From Shewanella vesiculosa (GTDB lineage: Bacteria; Pseudomonadota; Gammaproteobacteria; Enterobacterales; Shewanellaceae), in assembly GCF_021560015.1 (NCBI RefSeq), contig NZ_CP073588.1, forward strand, positions 3,766,501 to 3,830,500: a stretch of 64,000 bases of DNA. The letters run 5' to 3'. A program made the position numbers and the translations under genes. How positions within the stretch are numbered: the first letter of the stretch is position 1; each line of letters begins with the position of its first letter. Of this stretch, positions 37,677 to 46,891 are shown piece after piece. Under the pieces are notes generated by a model that saw only the letters and a list, made by a program, of their open reading frames with translations, searched no databases and had not been told where the DNA came from.

Positions 37677-38366
37677 ATGACACACCATGAAATGCATAGA
37701 TCTCATAGAGTAGGCTGGTTGCGAGCGGCAGTTTTAGGGGCCAATGATGGTATCGTATCTACAGCTAGCCTTATTATTGGTGTGGCGGCAGCAAGCTCAT
37801 CACAGGAAAGCATTCTTTTAGCTGGTATTGCTGGCCTAGTTGCAGGTGCGATGTCAATGGCAGCAGGTGAGTACGTATCTGTAAGCTCTCAGTCAGATAC
37901 AGAAAGTGCTGACCTTGCACTAGAAAAAAAATCATTAGCCAATAATTTTGAGTTTGAAAAAGATGAACTCGCAAAAATATACGAAAATAGAGGGCTCGAA
38001 CCTGTATTAGCAGAAAAAGTAGCTGAACAGTTAATGGCGCATGATGCTTTAGGGGCGCATGCCAGAGATGAAATAGGTATATCAGAAACAGTTAGCGCTC
38101 AGCCAGTTCAAGCTGCTTTTTATTCGGCTGGTACATTTACAGTAGGAGCTGCGCTTCCACTATTAGTGGCTTGGGTTATTCCTGGAAACTTATTAATAAC
38201 AGCTGTTTCTGTGTTATCTCTAGTATTTTTAGCAGTTCTTGGCGGACTTGCAGCTCGTGCTGGTGGAGCATCAATTGCTGTTGGTGCCTTTAGAGTAACT
38301 TTTTGGGGAGCTCTTGCCATGGGTTTAACTGCAGTAGTAGGTAGTGTCTTTGGCGTCGTTGCTTAA
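37677..38366 (+). CDS. Cassette gene: VIT1/CCC1-family iron/manganese transporter
   Basis: 229 aa. The family signature RAAVLGANDGIVSTASLIIGV lies near the N-terminus, AGAMSMAAGEYVSVSSQ in the second helix, and a cytoplasmic acidic segment (~80-135) comes before three C-terminal membrane segments. VIT/CCC1 proteins move Fe2+ or Mn2+ out of the cytoplasm. It lies between two attC sites, so it is a mobile cassette. An attC follows 36 bases after the stop. Confidence 0.9.
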   Translation: MTHHEMHRSHRVGWLRAAVLGANDGIVSTASLIIGVAAASSSQESILLAGIAGLVAGAMSMAAGEYVSVSSQSDTESADLALEKKSLANNFEFEKDELAKIYENRGLEPVLAEKVAEQLMAHDALGAHARDEIGISETVSAQPVQAAFYSAGTFTVGAALPLLVAWVIPGNLLITAVSVLSLVFLAVLGGLAARAGGASIAVGAFRVTFWGALAMGLTAVVGSVFGVVA

Positions 38367-38402
38367 TAAGTAATTAGCCAATGGCGCTATATCATCTAAA
38401 TT

Positions 38403-38506
38403 CAGCTAACAAACAGCTCCACCGGACTCTGTAATGTTTGCACCTTTCCTGCAAAAACACGCAGCAAAGTCGCCAACATCACATCGCGCGGTGAGCTGGG
38501 CGTTAT
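38403..38506 (+). repeat. attC: attC of the VIT-family cassette
   Basis: Starts CAGCTAAC (R'') and ends GGGCGTTAT (R'). The arms AGCTCCACCG and CGCGGTGAGCT are complementary with one extra base, as expected of an attC; about 104 bases. Confidence 0.8.
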
Positions 38507-38526
38507 ATTTCAATCGAGGTGTGTCG

Positions 38527-38865
38527 GTGAAGTCGAAGATTTGGATTCTAGTAATTTCATTGTTTTTTGTTAGCCCCTTGATGGCTAAGAGTGAGATGAA
38601 CCCAAGAGTTTCAGCTATAAAAAGCAACTTAATCTATGAGGGAACCTTTGTAGAGGCCGAAGTGATTGGACTGATCGTAAAGAGTGGTAATGATGCTTTT
38701 ACGATTATGCTTGATAGCGATAATCAAATTTGGTTTGACGATTCATTTGTAATGTCCAATGAAGAAAAAAAGCATGTGGCCCCTTATTTAGTAAGGATAT
38801 TCGAAGAGGCAACTGATCCGCAGCAAAAAGCTGCAATAGCAACAATATTAAAGGCTATGCTATGA
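38527..38865 (+). CDS. Cassette gene: small exported protein of unknown function
   Basis: 112 aa from GTG 38527, with CGAGG 8 bases upstream; the frame is open back into the attC but a start there is unlikely. Signal peptide visible (KSKIWILVISLFFVSPLMAKS). The mature part has no family I recognise. Its own attC begins 1-2 bases after the stop and is interrupted by a Tn3-like element. Confidence 0.65.
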   Translation: MKSKIWILVISLFFVSPLMAKSEMNPRVSAIKSNLIYEGTFVEAEVIGLIVKSGNDAFTIMLDSDNQIWFDDSFVMSNEEKKHVAPYLVRIFEEATDPQQKAAIATILKAML

Positions 38866-38866
38866 A

Positions 38867-38878
38867 ATATAACAAGTT
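38867..38878 (+). repeat. attC: attC left remnant cut by Tn3-like element
   Basis: ATATAACAAG (R'' type) directly after the 38527-38865 gene, then the Tn3-like terminal repeat begins at 38879. A matching R' (GCGTTAT, 46721-46727) occurs just beyond the second Tn3-like copy, 7.8 kb away. Confidence 0.6.
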
Positions 38879-41800
38879 GGGGTTCTGGGGATTTCCCCCT
38901 CTAAAAAGACATAATCCTCTGTAGACCACACTAATAAATGGCTGTGGAGGTAGGTTACTACTTATAAGTGTGGCAAATTAGGTAGATATCGTACATTTTA
39001 ATACGGAACAGCCCTGATATGGCCATCAAAAACGAAATTTCTATTCTCACGAGAGCAGAACAGGCAGATCTTTATTCCCCACCCATTTTTTCAATCGAAG
39101 AACAACGTCTGTATTTTTCTCTGAACGATGGGGAATTGGCAGTTTTTCGGTCAATTCGTCTCAGAGCTCATAGATGTTACTTTGTCGCGATTTTGGGATA
39201 CTTTAAATCAAAGCCCGTCATCCTAGATATCGCTTACTCGCAGGTTTCTAAGGATTTAATGTTCATCAGTAAAGAGCTGCTTGGCGGCAAGGGGCTCAGA
39301 CCATTCACTCCCTCACAAAAACAAAAAGATCGACTCTACGCAAAAGTATTAGACCTTGCTGGTTATCACAAATGGGACGAAAGTCAGCACTTCAATTCTC
39401 TTTTCGACCACCTTGTTCAGGTGGGCAATGCCTGGCTGGAGCCGCGTTACCTCTTTGATACTGCTATTGAATTCCTAGCCAGTCACAGCATTGCTATCCC
39501 CAGGTATACCGTACTCCAGAGACTGATAAGCAGAACAATGCAGCAGGTCAGAAAAGACCTGGCGCACCAACTTAATCAACTCACCAGTCCTGAACTTCAC
39601 GTCTTTCTGGACAGCATAACAGCCATTGATGACGGACTAAGCCTGAACCAGCTCAGAGGCGGTGCAAAAAGTCTGACCGTACCTGAGCTTAAAAAGAGCT
39701 TGCCCTTTATCATCAGTTAGCGCCATGGCGCACGCAAATCAATGGCGTTATCGATGGGCTTAATCTGTCTCTTAAAAATCGACAACACTTCGGTGAGCTC
39801 ATCAACTATTACGGCAGTAAACTCAAACGATTCAAACGCGCACAGCAGCATCTATGGTTGCTATGTCACCTGACAGAGCGGATACAACTGGCACTGGAAC
39901 GGTTAACTGATGGGTTCATTTACCATATCCGCAAGCAACAAGAAGCTGCCAACACCTTTGCACAACAAGCAGTGTTCCTGTCCTGGCAGTCAGCCGCGGA
40001 CAATGTCACAAAAGCGGCAGAGTTACTGCATCTGTTTGTGGATGAGAACATTGATGATAATCAACCCTTCTCAGTAGTCAGACAACAGGCATTGAAGGTC
40101 ATGAATGACAGGGATATCCAGACCCTCTGCCTTTACCTGAAAAAACAGAAACGGACCGTGGAAGAGTACCAGTGGCAACATTACGATGAACAATGCAATC
40201 TCCTGAAGCAACTGTTAAGGCAGGTGTTCTTGTGCCTTGATTGTGAGGCCGGTAAGGCTCAGAAGCCGTCGTCGCCCAACTTCAACAGATTCAGACGGAA
40301 ATCGCATCCGGTGGACCACTGAAGACGATGGATACGTCGCTCATCCCGAAAAAGCACCTCCCATGGTTGGTTAAACAGGATAACGTTAACCCGCAACGTT
40401 ACGAATGGCTGCTCTACCGCCAGTTGACTTCGCGACTGAACGGACGCATTTATTTGCCAAATGTTACCAAATACCGCGCACTGGAAGACGACCTGATCCC
40501 CCCAGACATCGCAGGATACCTTGCTGGCCTCATCAACACTGGACAGACTAAAACAGCCCGCAGAGTTATTGTTACAGGAGCAACAACACCGGCTGGAAAG
40601 TGCGCTCAAAGACGTTGCTCTCCATATTGATGAGGGAGACAATCGAAATGTGATCATGAAAAAATCGTACCGGTACCCGCTGGCGTCTGCCGACCAAAAG
40701 CGCTACATCTCTGGTCAACAATCCCTTTTTTAAGCGAATGCAACCGGTCGATATCGCGGATGTACTGCGGTATGTAGAGCGCGAAACCGGGTTCATGAAA
40801 TGTCTGACTCATGTACTTCCGATACAAAAACAAGGGTTCACTCATCAGGATGATTTACTGGCCATTCTGATTGCCAACGCCACTCACCGTGGTGTGTATG
40901 GCATGGCGCAGATCTCCGATCGAAGCTATGAACACCTGAGTACGGTGCAGGCCAACTATATCCGGCCTGAAACGCTGCATGATGCCAGCGATGTGATCAA
41001 TAATGCGGTTGCAGCGCTACCCATCTTCCGCCACTACCATATTCAGGAGGACCAGTTGCATGCCAGTGCGGATGGTCAGAAATTCGAAACCCATCTGGAA
41101 ACCTTTAAAACCCGGTACTCCTCTAAGTATTTCGGCACCAATAAAGGGATCACGGCCATGACACTGGTAGCCAACCACAGCGCCCTCAATGCTCGGATCA
41201 TCGGTTCCAACGAGCACGAATCACACTATATTTATGACCTGTTACAATCCAACAGCAGTGATATCAAACCTGACGTACTCTCGACAGATACACACGGTGT
41301 CAATCATGTTAACTTCGCCTTACTGGATCTATGCGGTTACAGTTTTGCACCGCGATACGCGCAGTTCAGTAGTGTCATCAACGATCTGTTTGACGTAACT
41401 GAAAATGAACATGGCGGCACCAACCTTGCCCTGAAAAAGCCCATCAGGACGAATGTCATCGAAACGGGATGGCAGGATATTAGGCGCATTGTTCTGTCAC
41501 TTCAGACAAAGCGAACGACACAGGCAATGCTGGTAAGAAAGTTGTCTGGTTATCCTTCGGGGCACCCGACATTACAGGCGCTGACGGAGTATAATCGACT
41601 GGTCAAAGCGCAATATTTACTGGATTACATAGACAATGCCAGTTTGCGGCAGTACGTTCAGCGTGCTCTTAACCGGGGAGAAGCGTGGCACTTCCTGAGA
41701 CGGGCTATTGCGTCGGTAAATGGCGATCAGTTCCGAGGCAAAAACGAGTCTGAAATCGCTATCTGGAATGAATGTGCAAGATTGCTTGCCAACGCGATCA

Positions 41801-42092
41801 TCTACTTCAACTCCGCGATACTGAGTCATCTGCTGGAACACTTTGAAGCGAGAGGAGATGAAGAGAAAGCGGGTATCACTCGTTCTGTTTCGCCCGTTGC
41901 GTGGCAAAATATCAACTTAAGCGGAACGTATAACTTCACTAATACTGGGAAATTGCCCGATATTGGCGAAATAACGAGGCCGATAGTGGATGATTAGGCT
42001 CCAAACTGAAAGTAAACCACCTCCGCAGCCATTTATTGGTGTAGTCTACAGAGGATTATGTCTTTTTTAGAGGGGGAAATCCCCAGAACCCC
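38879..42092 (+). mobile_element. Tn3-family element, copy 1
   Basis: About 3.2 kb, bounded by GGGGTTCTGGGG...CCCCAGAACCCC. The inverted similarity extends about 70 bases (through ATAATCCTCTGTAGAC and AATAAATGGCTG), longer than the usual 38 bp of Tn3 elements. It contains only a TnpA gene; no resolvase or res site is visible, so it is a Tn3-derived IS. No clean 5-bp target duplication is seen on its flanks. Confidence 0.88.
39019..41997 (+). pseudogene. tnpA: Tn3-family transposase TnpA, copy 1, four frameshifts
   Basis: Pieces join to a 992-aa TnpA (MAIKNEISILTRAEQADLYS to the C-terminal GEITRPIVDD). Compared with copy 2 it has one A too few near 39691, one A too few near 40254, one C too many near 40499 and one A too many near 40660. 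These cancel to net zero. Every site is intact in copy 2. DDE-region text such as LSTDTHGVNHVNFALLDLCGY and NRGEAWHFLRRAI is unbroken. Confidence 0.9.
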
Positions 42093-42174
42093 TACATGCG
42101 TTAAATATCAGCACAGATATGTCATTGCCTGAAAAAGCGCCATCACCACTATTTGTTATGCAAGAGGAAGAGTA
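42093..42174 (+). other. 3' remnant of an unknown gene before the CDF gene
   Basis: Just right of the transposon end an open frame reads ALNISTDMSLPEKAPSPLFV and stops at 42174, one base before the CDF start. It looks like the tail of a gene whose 5' part was lost at the transposon junction. Not recognised. Confidence 0.4.
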
Positions 42175-42175
42175 A

Positions 42176-43078
42176 ATGTCAAATAATAACCATACGCACA
42201 GCCATGCACATAACCATGACGGAAAATTAAGCATGGCAGTATTTATCAATATTTTACTTACTGTGGCCCAAGTTATCGGCGGGGTTTTATCAGGTAGTTT
42301 ATCCTTGATTGCTGATGCGCTTCATAACCTCAGTGATGCAGGCGCTATCGTTATTGCGATTGTTGCGAGAAAAATTGCAAGAAAACCCGCTAATAGCCAA
42401 ATGACTTTTGGTTTTAAACGGGCTGAAATTATCGGGGCATTAATCAACAGTACTACCCTTATTATTCTTGGTATATATCTCATTTATGCCGCAGTTGAGA
42501 AGTACTTTAACCCTCAACCTATTGATGGTTGGATTGTTGTTTGGATTGCGACAATAGCCTTAGTGATTGATTCCATAACCGCGTGGTTGACTTATCAAGC
42601 AGGCGCGAAGAATAACTTGAATCTCAGAGCGGCATTTATTCATAATTTATCTGATGCCTTTGCTTCTGTCGTTGTCATTGTTGCGGGTAGTTTGATCATT
42701 TTATATCAATGGTATGTTGTCGATTTATTGGCAACCATACTTATCTCGGTTTATGTGGTGTACCACGGTATTATTTTAGCTAAGCAAAGTATTCGTATTT
42801 TAATGCAAGCGGTCCCCGTTGATATCGATATCGATAAGATTTGTAAGGATATCGAATCAATGGAGAATGTTGAAAAAGTAAGACACATTCATGTGTGGCA
42901 ATTAGATGATAGCGAAGTGTATTTAGAAACCAGTGTTAACTTAAAAACGATGGAACAATTCCAAGATCTTAAGCCAATTAAAGATTTGCTCGCAGCTCAA
43001 TACGGTATTCACCACTCGACCATAGAAGTGGTAGTAGGGAACACCTTGCAAATGGAGAATTGTTTTGAACTTGAGTAA
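42176..43078 (+). CDS. CDF-family zinc/cadmium/cobalt efflux transporter (CzcD/ZitB type)
   Basis: 300 aa. His-rich N-terminus (NNNHTHSHAHNHDGK), six membrane segments and a cytoplasmic C-terminal domain. Metal-site motifs in helices 2 and 5: IADALHNLSDAGAIV and AAFIHNLSDAFASVV, the H-x3-D pattern of Zn-transporting CDF proteins. It exchanges cytoplasmic Zn2+, Cd2+ or Co2+ for protons. A GAGGAAGAG ribosome site precedes ATG 42176. It lies between two Tn3-like copies, so it is likely to have arrived with them. Confidence 0.93.
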   Translation: MSNNNHTHSHAHNHDGKLSMAVFINILLTVAQVIGGVLSGSLSLIADALHNLSDAGAIVIAIVARKIARKPANSQMTFGFKRAEIIGALINSTTLIILGIYLIYAAVEKYFNPQPIDGWIVVWIATIALVIDSITAWLTYQAGAKNNLNLRAAFIHNLSDAFASVVVIVAGSLIILYQWYVVDLLATILISVYVVYHGIILAKQSIRILMQAVPVDIDIDKICKDIESMENVEKVRHIHVWQLDDSEVYLETSVNLKTMEQFQDLKPIKDLLAAQYGIHHSTIEVVVGNTLQMENCFELE

Positions 43079-43476
43079 ACACCTGCTTTATTCAATGTAT
43101 GCATTAACGCTTATTGCTTTTTTATTTGAAACAACAAATAGCGATATTTGGCTTCAAAATTTGTTATTCAATGCATCCAACCAAACGTGGTTAATTGATA
43201 AATATGAAGAGCCTTATCGTTTTATTTTTTACTTGTTGCCTAAATACAGCATTATTTTGTTGGCACTGTCGCTCATTGCTTTTTACGTTATCGCTTGTAG
43301 ACGCAAGTACTCTAAGCACTTTCAAAAGCGATTATTAGTGGTTATTTTCTCTTTGATGTTAGTGCCGTCAGTCATCGGCGGTTTAAAAGCAACAACCAAT
43401 GGTGCTTGTCCTGCGCAGCTTGAACTATATGGCGGCGATGTCCCTTATGTTAAGGCGTTTGAATTAATGCCTGAAT
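43065..43476 (+). pseudogene. PAP2-family phosphatase, 3' end cut by Tn3-like copy 2
   Basis: Open from TTG 43065 (overlapping the CDF stop; ATG 43095 is an alternative). Hydrophobic segments and LLPKYSIILLALSLIAFY, then GGLKATTNGACPAQLELYGGDVPYV, similar to the K-x6-RP region of PAP2 membrane phosphatases. The catalytic SGH and His motifs that should follow are missing, because the transposon starts at 43477. Confidence 0.7.
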
Positions 43477-46400
43477 GGGGTTCTGGGGATTTCCCCCTCT
43501 AAAAAGACATAATCCTCTGTAGACCACACTAATAAATGGCTGTGGAGGTAGGTTACTACTTATAAGTGTGGCAAATTAGGTAGATATCGTACATTTTAAT
43601 ACGGAACAGCCCTGATATGGCCATCAAAAACGAAATTTCTATTCTCACGAGAGCAGAACAGGCAGATCTTTATTCCCCACCCATTTTTTCAATCGAAGAA
43701 CAACGTCTGTATTTTTCTCTGAACGATGGGGAATTGGCAGTTTTTCGGTCAATTCGTCTCAGAGCTCATAGATGTTACTTTGTCGCGATTTTGGGATACT
43801 TTAAATCAAAGCCCGTCATCCTAGATATCGCTTACTCGCAGGTTTCTAAGGATTTAATGTTCATCAGTAAAGAGCTGCTTGGCGGCAAGGGGCTCAGACC
43901 ATTCACTCCCTCACAAAAACAAAAAGATCGACTCTACGCAAAAGTATTAGACCTTGCTGGTTATCACAAATGGGACGAAAGTCAGCACTTCAATTCTCTT
44001 TTCGACCACCTTGTTCAGGTGGGCAATGCCTGGCTGGAGCCGCGTTACCTCTTTGATACTGCTATTGAATTCCTAGCCAGTCACAGCATTGCTATCCCCA
44101 GGTATACCGTACTCCAGAGACTGATAAGCAGAACAATGCAGCAGGTCAGAAAAGACCTGGCGCACCAACTTAATCAACTCACCAGTCCTGAACTTCACGT
44201 CTTTCTGGACAGCATAACAGCCATTGATGACGGACTAAGCCTGAACCAGCTCAGAGGCGGTGCAAAAAGTCTGACCGTACCTGAGCTTAAAAAAGAGCTT
44301 GCCCTTTATCATCAGTTAGCGCCATGGCGCACGCAAATCAATGGCGTTATCGATGGGCTTAATCTGTCTCTTAAAAATCGACAACACTTCGGTGAGCTCA
44401 TCAACTATTACGGCAGTAAACTCAAACGATTCAAACGCGCACAGCAGCATCTATGGTTGCTATGTCACCTGACAGAGCGGATACAACTGGCACTGGAACG
44501 GTTAACTGATGGGTTCATTTACCATATCCGCAAGCAACAAGAAGCTGCCAACACCTTTGCACAACAAGCAGTGTTCCTGTCCTGGCAGTCAGCCGCGGAC
44601 AATGTCACAAAAGCGGCAGAGTTACTGCATCTGTTTGTGGATGAGAACATTGATGATAATCAACCCTTCTCAGTAGTCAGACAACAGGCATTGAAGGTCA
44701 TGAATGACAGGGATATCCAGACCCTCTGCCTTTACCTGAAAAAACAGAAACGGACCGTGGAAGAGTACCAGTGGCAACATTACGATGAACAATGCAATCT
44801 CCTGAAGCAACTGTTAAGGCAGGTGTTCTTGTGCCTTGATTGTGAGGCCGGTAAAGGCTCAGAAGCCGTCGTCGCCCAACTTCAACAGATTCAGACGGAA
44901 ATCGCATCCGGTGGACCACTGAAGACGATGGATACGTCGCTCATCCCGAAAAAGCACCTCCCATGGTTGGTTAAACAGGATAACGTTAACCCGCAACGTT
45001 ACGAATGGCTGCTCTACCGCCAGTTGACTTCGCGACTGAACGGACGCATTTATTTGCCAAATGTTACCAAATACCGCGCACTGGAAGACGACCTGATCCC
45101 CCAGACATCGCAGGATACCTTGCTGGCCTCATCAACACTGGACAGACTAAAACAGCCCGCAGAGTTATTGTTACAGGAGCAACAACACCGGCTGGAAAGT
45201 GCGCTCAAAGACGTTGCTCTCCATATTGATGAGGGAGACAATCGAAATGTGATCATGAAAAATCGTACCGGTACCCGCTGGCGTCTGCCGACCAAAAGCG
45301 CTACATCTCTGGTCAACAATCCCTTTTTTAAGCGAATGCAACCGGTCGATATCGCGGATGTACTGCGGTATGTAGAGCGCGAAACCGGGTTCATGAAATG
45401 TCTGACTCATGTACTTCCGATACAAAAACAAGGGTTCACTCATCAGGATGATTTACTGGCCATTCTGATTGCCAACGCCACTCACCGTGGTGTGTATGGC
45501 ATGGCGCAGATCTCCGATCGAAGCTATGAACACCTGAGTACGGTGCAGGCCAACTATATCCGGCCTGAAACGCTGCATGATGCCAGCGATGATGATCAAT
45601 AATAATGCGGTTGCAGCGCTACCCATCTTCCGCCACTACCATATTCAGGAGGACCAGTTGCATGCCAGTGCGGATGGTCAGAAATTCGAAACCCATCTGG
45701 AAACCTTTAAAACCCGGTACTCCTCTAAGTATTTCGGCACCAATAAAGGGATCACGGCCATGACACTGGTAGCCAACCACAGCGCCCTCAATGCTCGGAT
45801 CATCGGTTCCAACGGGCACGAATCACACTATATTTATGACCTGTTACAATCCAACAGCAGTGATATCAAACCTGACGTACTCTCGACAGATACACACGGT
45901 GTCAATCATGTTAACTTCGCCTTACTGGATCTATGCGGTTACAGTTTTGCACCGCGATACGCGCAGTTCAGTAGTGTCATCAACGATCTGTTTGACGTAA
46001 CTGAAAATGAACATGGCGGCACCAACCTTGCCCTGAAAAAGCCCATCAGGACGAATGTCATCGAAACGGGATGGCAGGATATTAGGCGCATTGTTCTGTC
46101 ACTTCAGACAAAGCGAACGACACAGGCAATGCTGGTAAGAAAGTTGTCTGGTTATCCTTCGGGGCACCCGACATTACAGGCGCTGACGGAGTATAATCGA
46201 CTGGTCAAAGCGCAATATTTACTGGATTACATAGACAATGCCAGTTTGCGGCAGTACGTTCAGCGTGCTCTTAACCGGGGAGAAGCGTGGCACTTCCTGA
46301 GACGGGCTATTGCGTCGGTAAATGGCGATCAGTTCCGAGGCAAAAACGAGTCTGAAATCGCTATCTGGAATGAATGTGCAAGATTGCTTGCCAACGCGAT

Positions 46401-46693
46401 CATCTACTTCAACTCCGCGATACTGAGTCATCTGCTGGAACACTTTGAAGCGAGAGGAGATGAAGAGAAAGCGGGTATCACTCGTTCTGTTTCGCCCGTT
46501 GCGTGGCAAAATATCAACTTAAGCGGAACGTATAACTTCACTAATACTGGGAAATTGCCCGATATTGGCGAAATAACGAGGCCGATAGTGGATGATTAGG
46601 CTCCAAACTGAAAGTAAACCACCTCCGCAGCCATTTATTGGTGTAGTCTACAGAGGATTATGTCTTTTTAGAGGGGGAAATCCCCAGAACCCC
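43477..46693 (+). mobile_element. Tn3-family element, copy 2
   Basis: Same ends, length (+3 bases) and orientation as copy 1; nearly identical throughout. Differences I found are five indels and one substitution (A/G at 41211 versus 45813). Direct orientation of two copies without a resolvase resembles an unresolved cointegrate or composite element around the CDF/PAP2 segment. Confidence 0.88.
43617..46599 (+). pseudogene. tnpA: Tn3-family transposase TnpA, copy 2, one frameshift
   Basis: Open from ATG 43617 to about 45590, where GATGATGATCAATAATAATG stands for GATGTGATCAATAATG in copy 1 (+4 bases), shifting the frame; the rest is open to 46599. Apart from that it encodes the full 992-aa TnpA. 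Together the two copies define an intact consensus gene. Confidence 0.9.
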
Positions 46694-46891
46694 AAAGTGC
46701 TTCAGTGTTTATCCATGTATGCGTTATGCATGTTCAGCAAGAAATTTTGCATATAATGAATCTAACACTTCAGAGCAGAGGTGAATGATTTTGTCCAATT
46801 CCAGTCACTAGCGGCACCGCTTCATGAGGTGCCGTTTTGCTATCTGGAAGTGGGAAATGTAGATGTCGCCCGAAGTTCGTAAAACATTTAT
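46694..46891 (+). other. Remnant cassette DNA with attC right half and a hairpin
   Basis: Right of Tn3-like copy 2: GCGTTAT (46721-46727) looks like the R' end of the attC interrupted at 38867. A terminator-like hairpin CGGCACC / GGTGCCG with TTTT lies at 46812-46838. No gene is supported before the intron end at 46892. Confidence 0.4.

Noticed and set aside
38434..38526. Start of the small exported cassette protein within the attC
   Set aside because: The GTG at 38527 has a ribosome site and places a signal peptide at the N-terminus.
38874..46698. 5-bp target duplication around the Tn3-like copies or the whole block
   Set aside because: Outer flanks AAGTT and AAAGT, and inner flanks, do not match cleanly, so no duplication is claimed.
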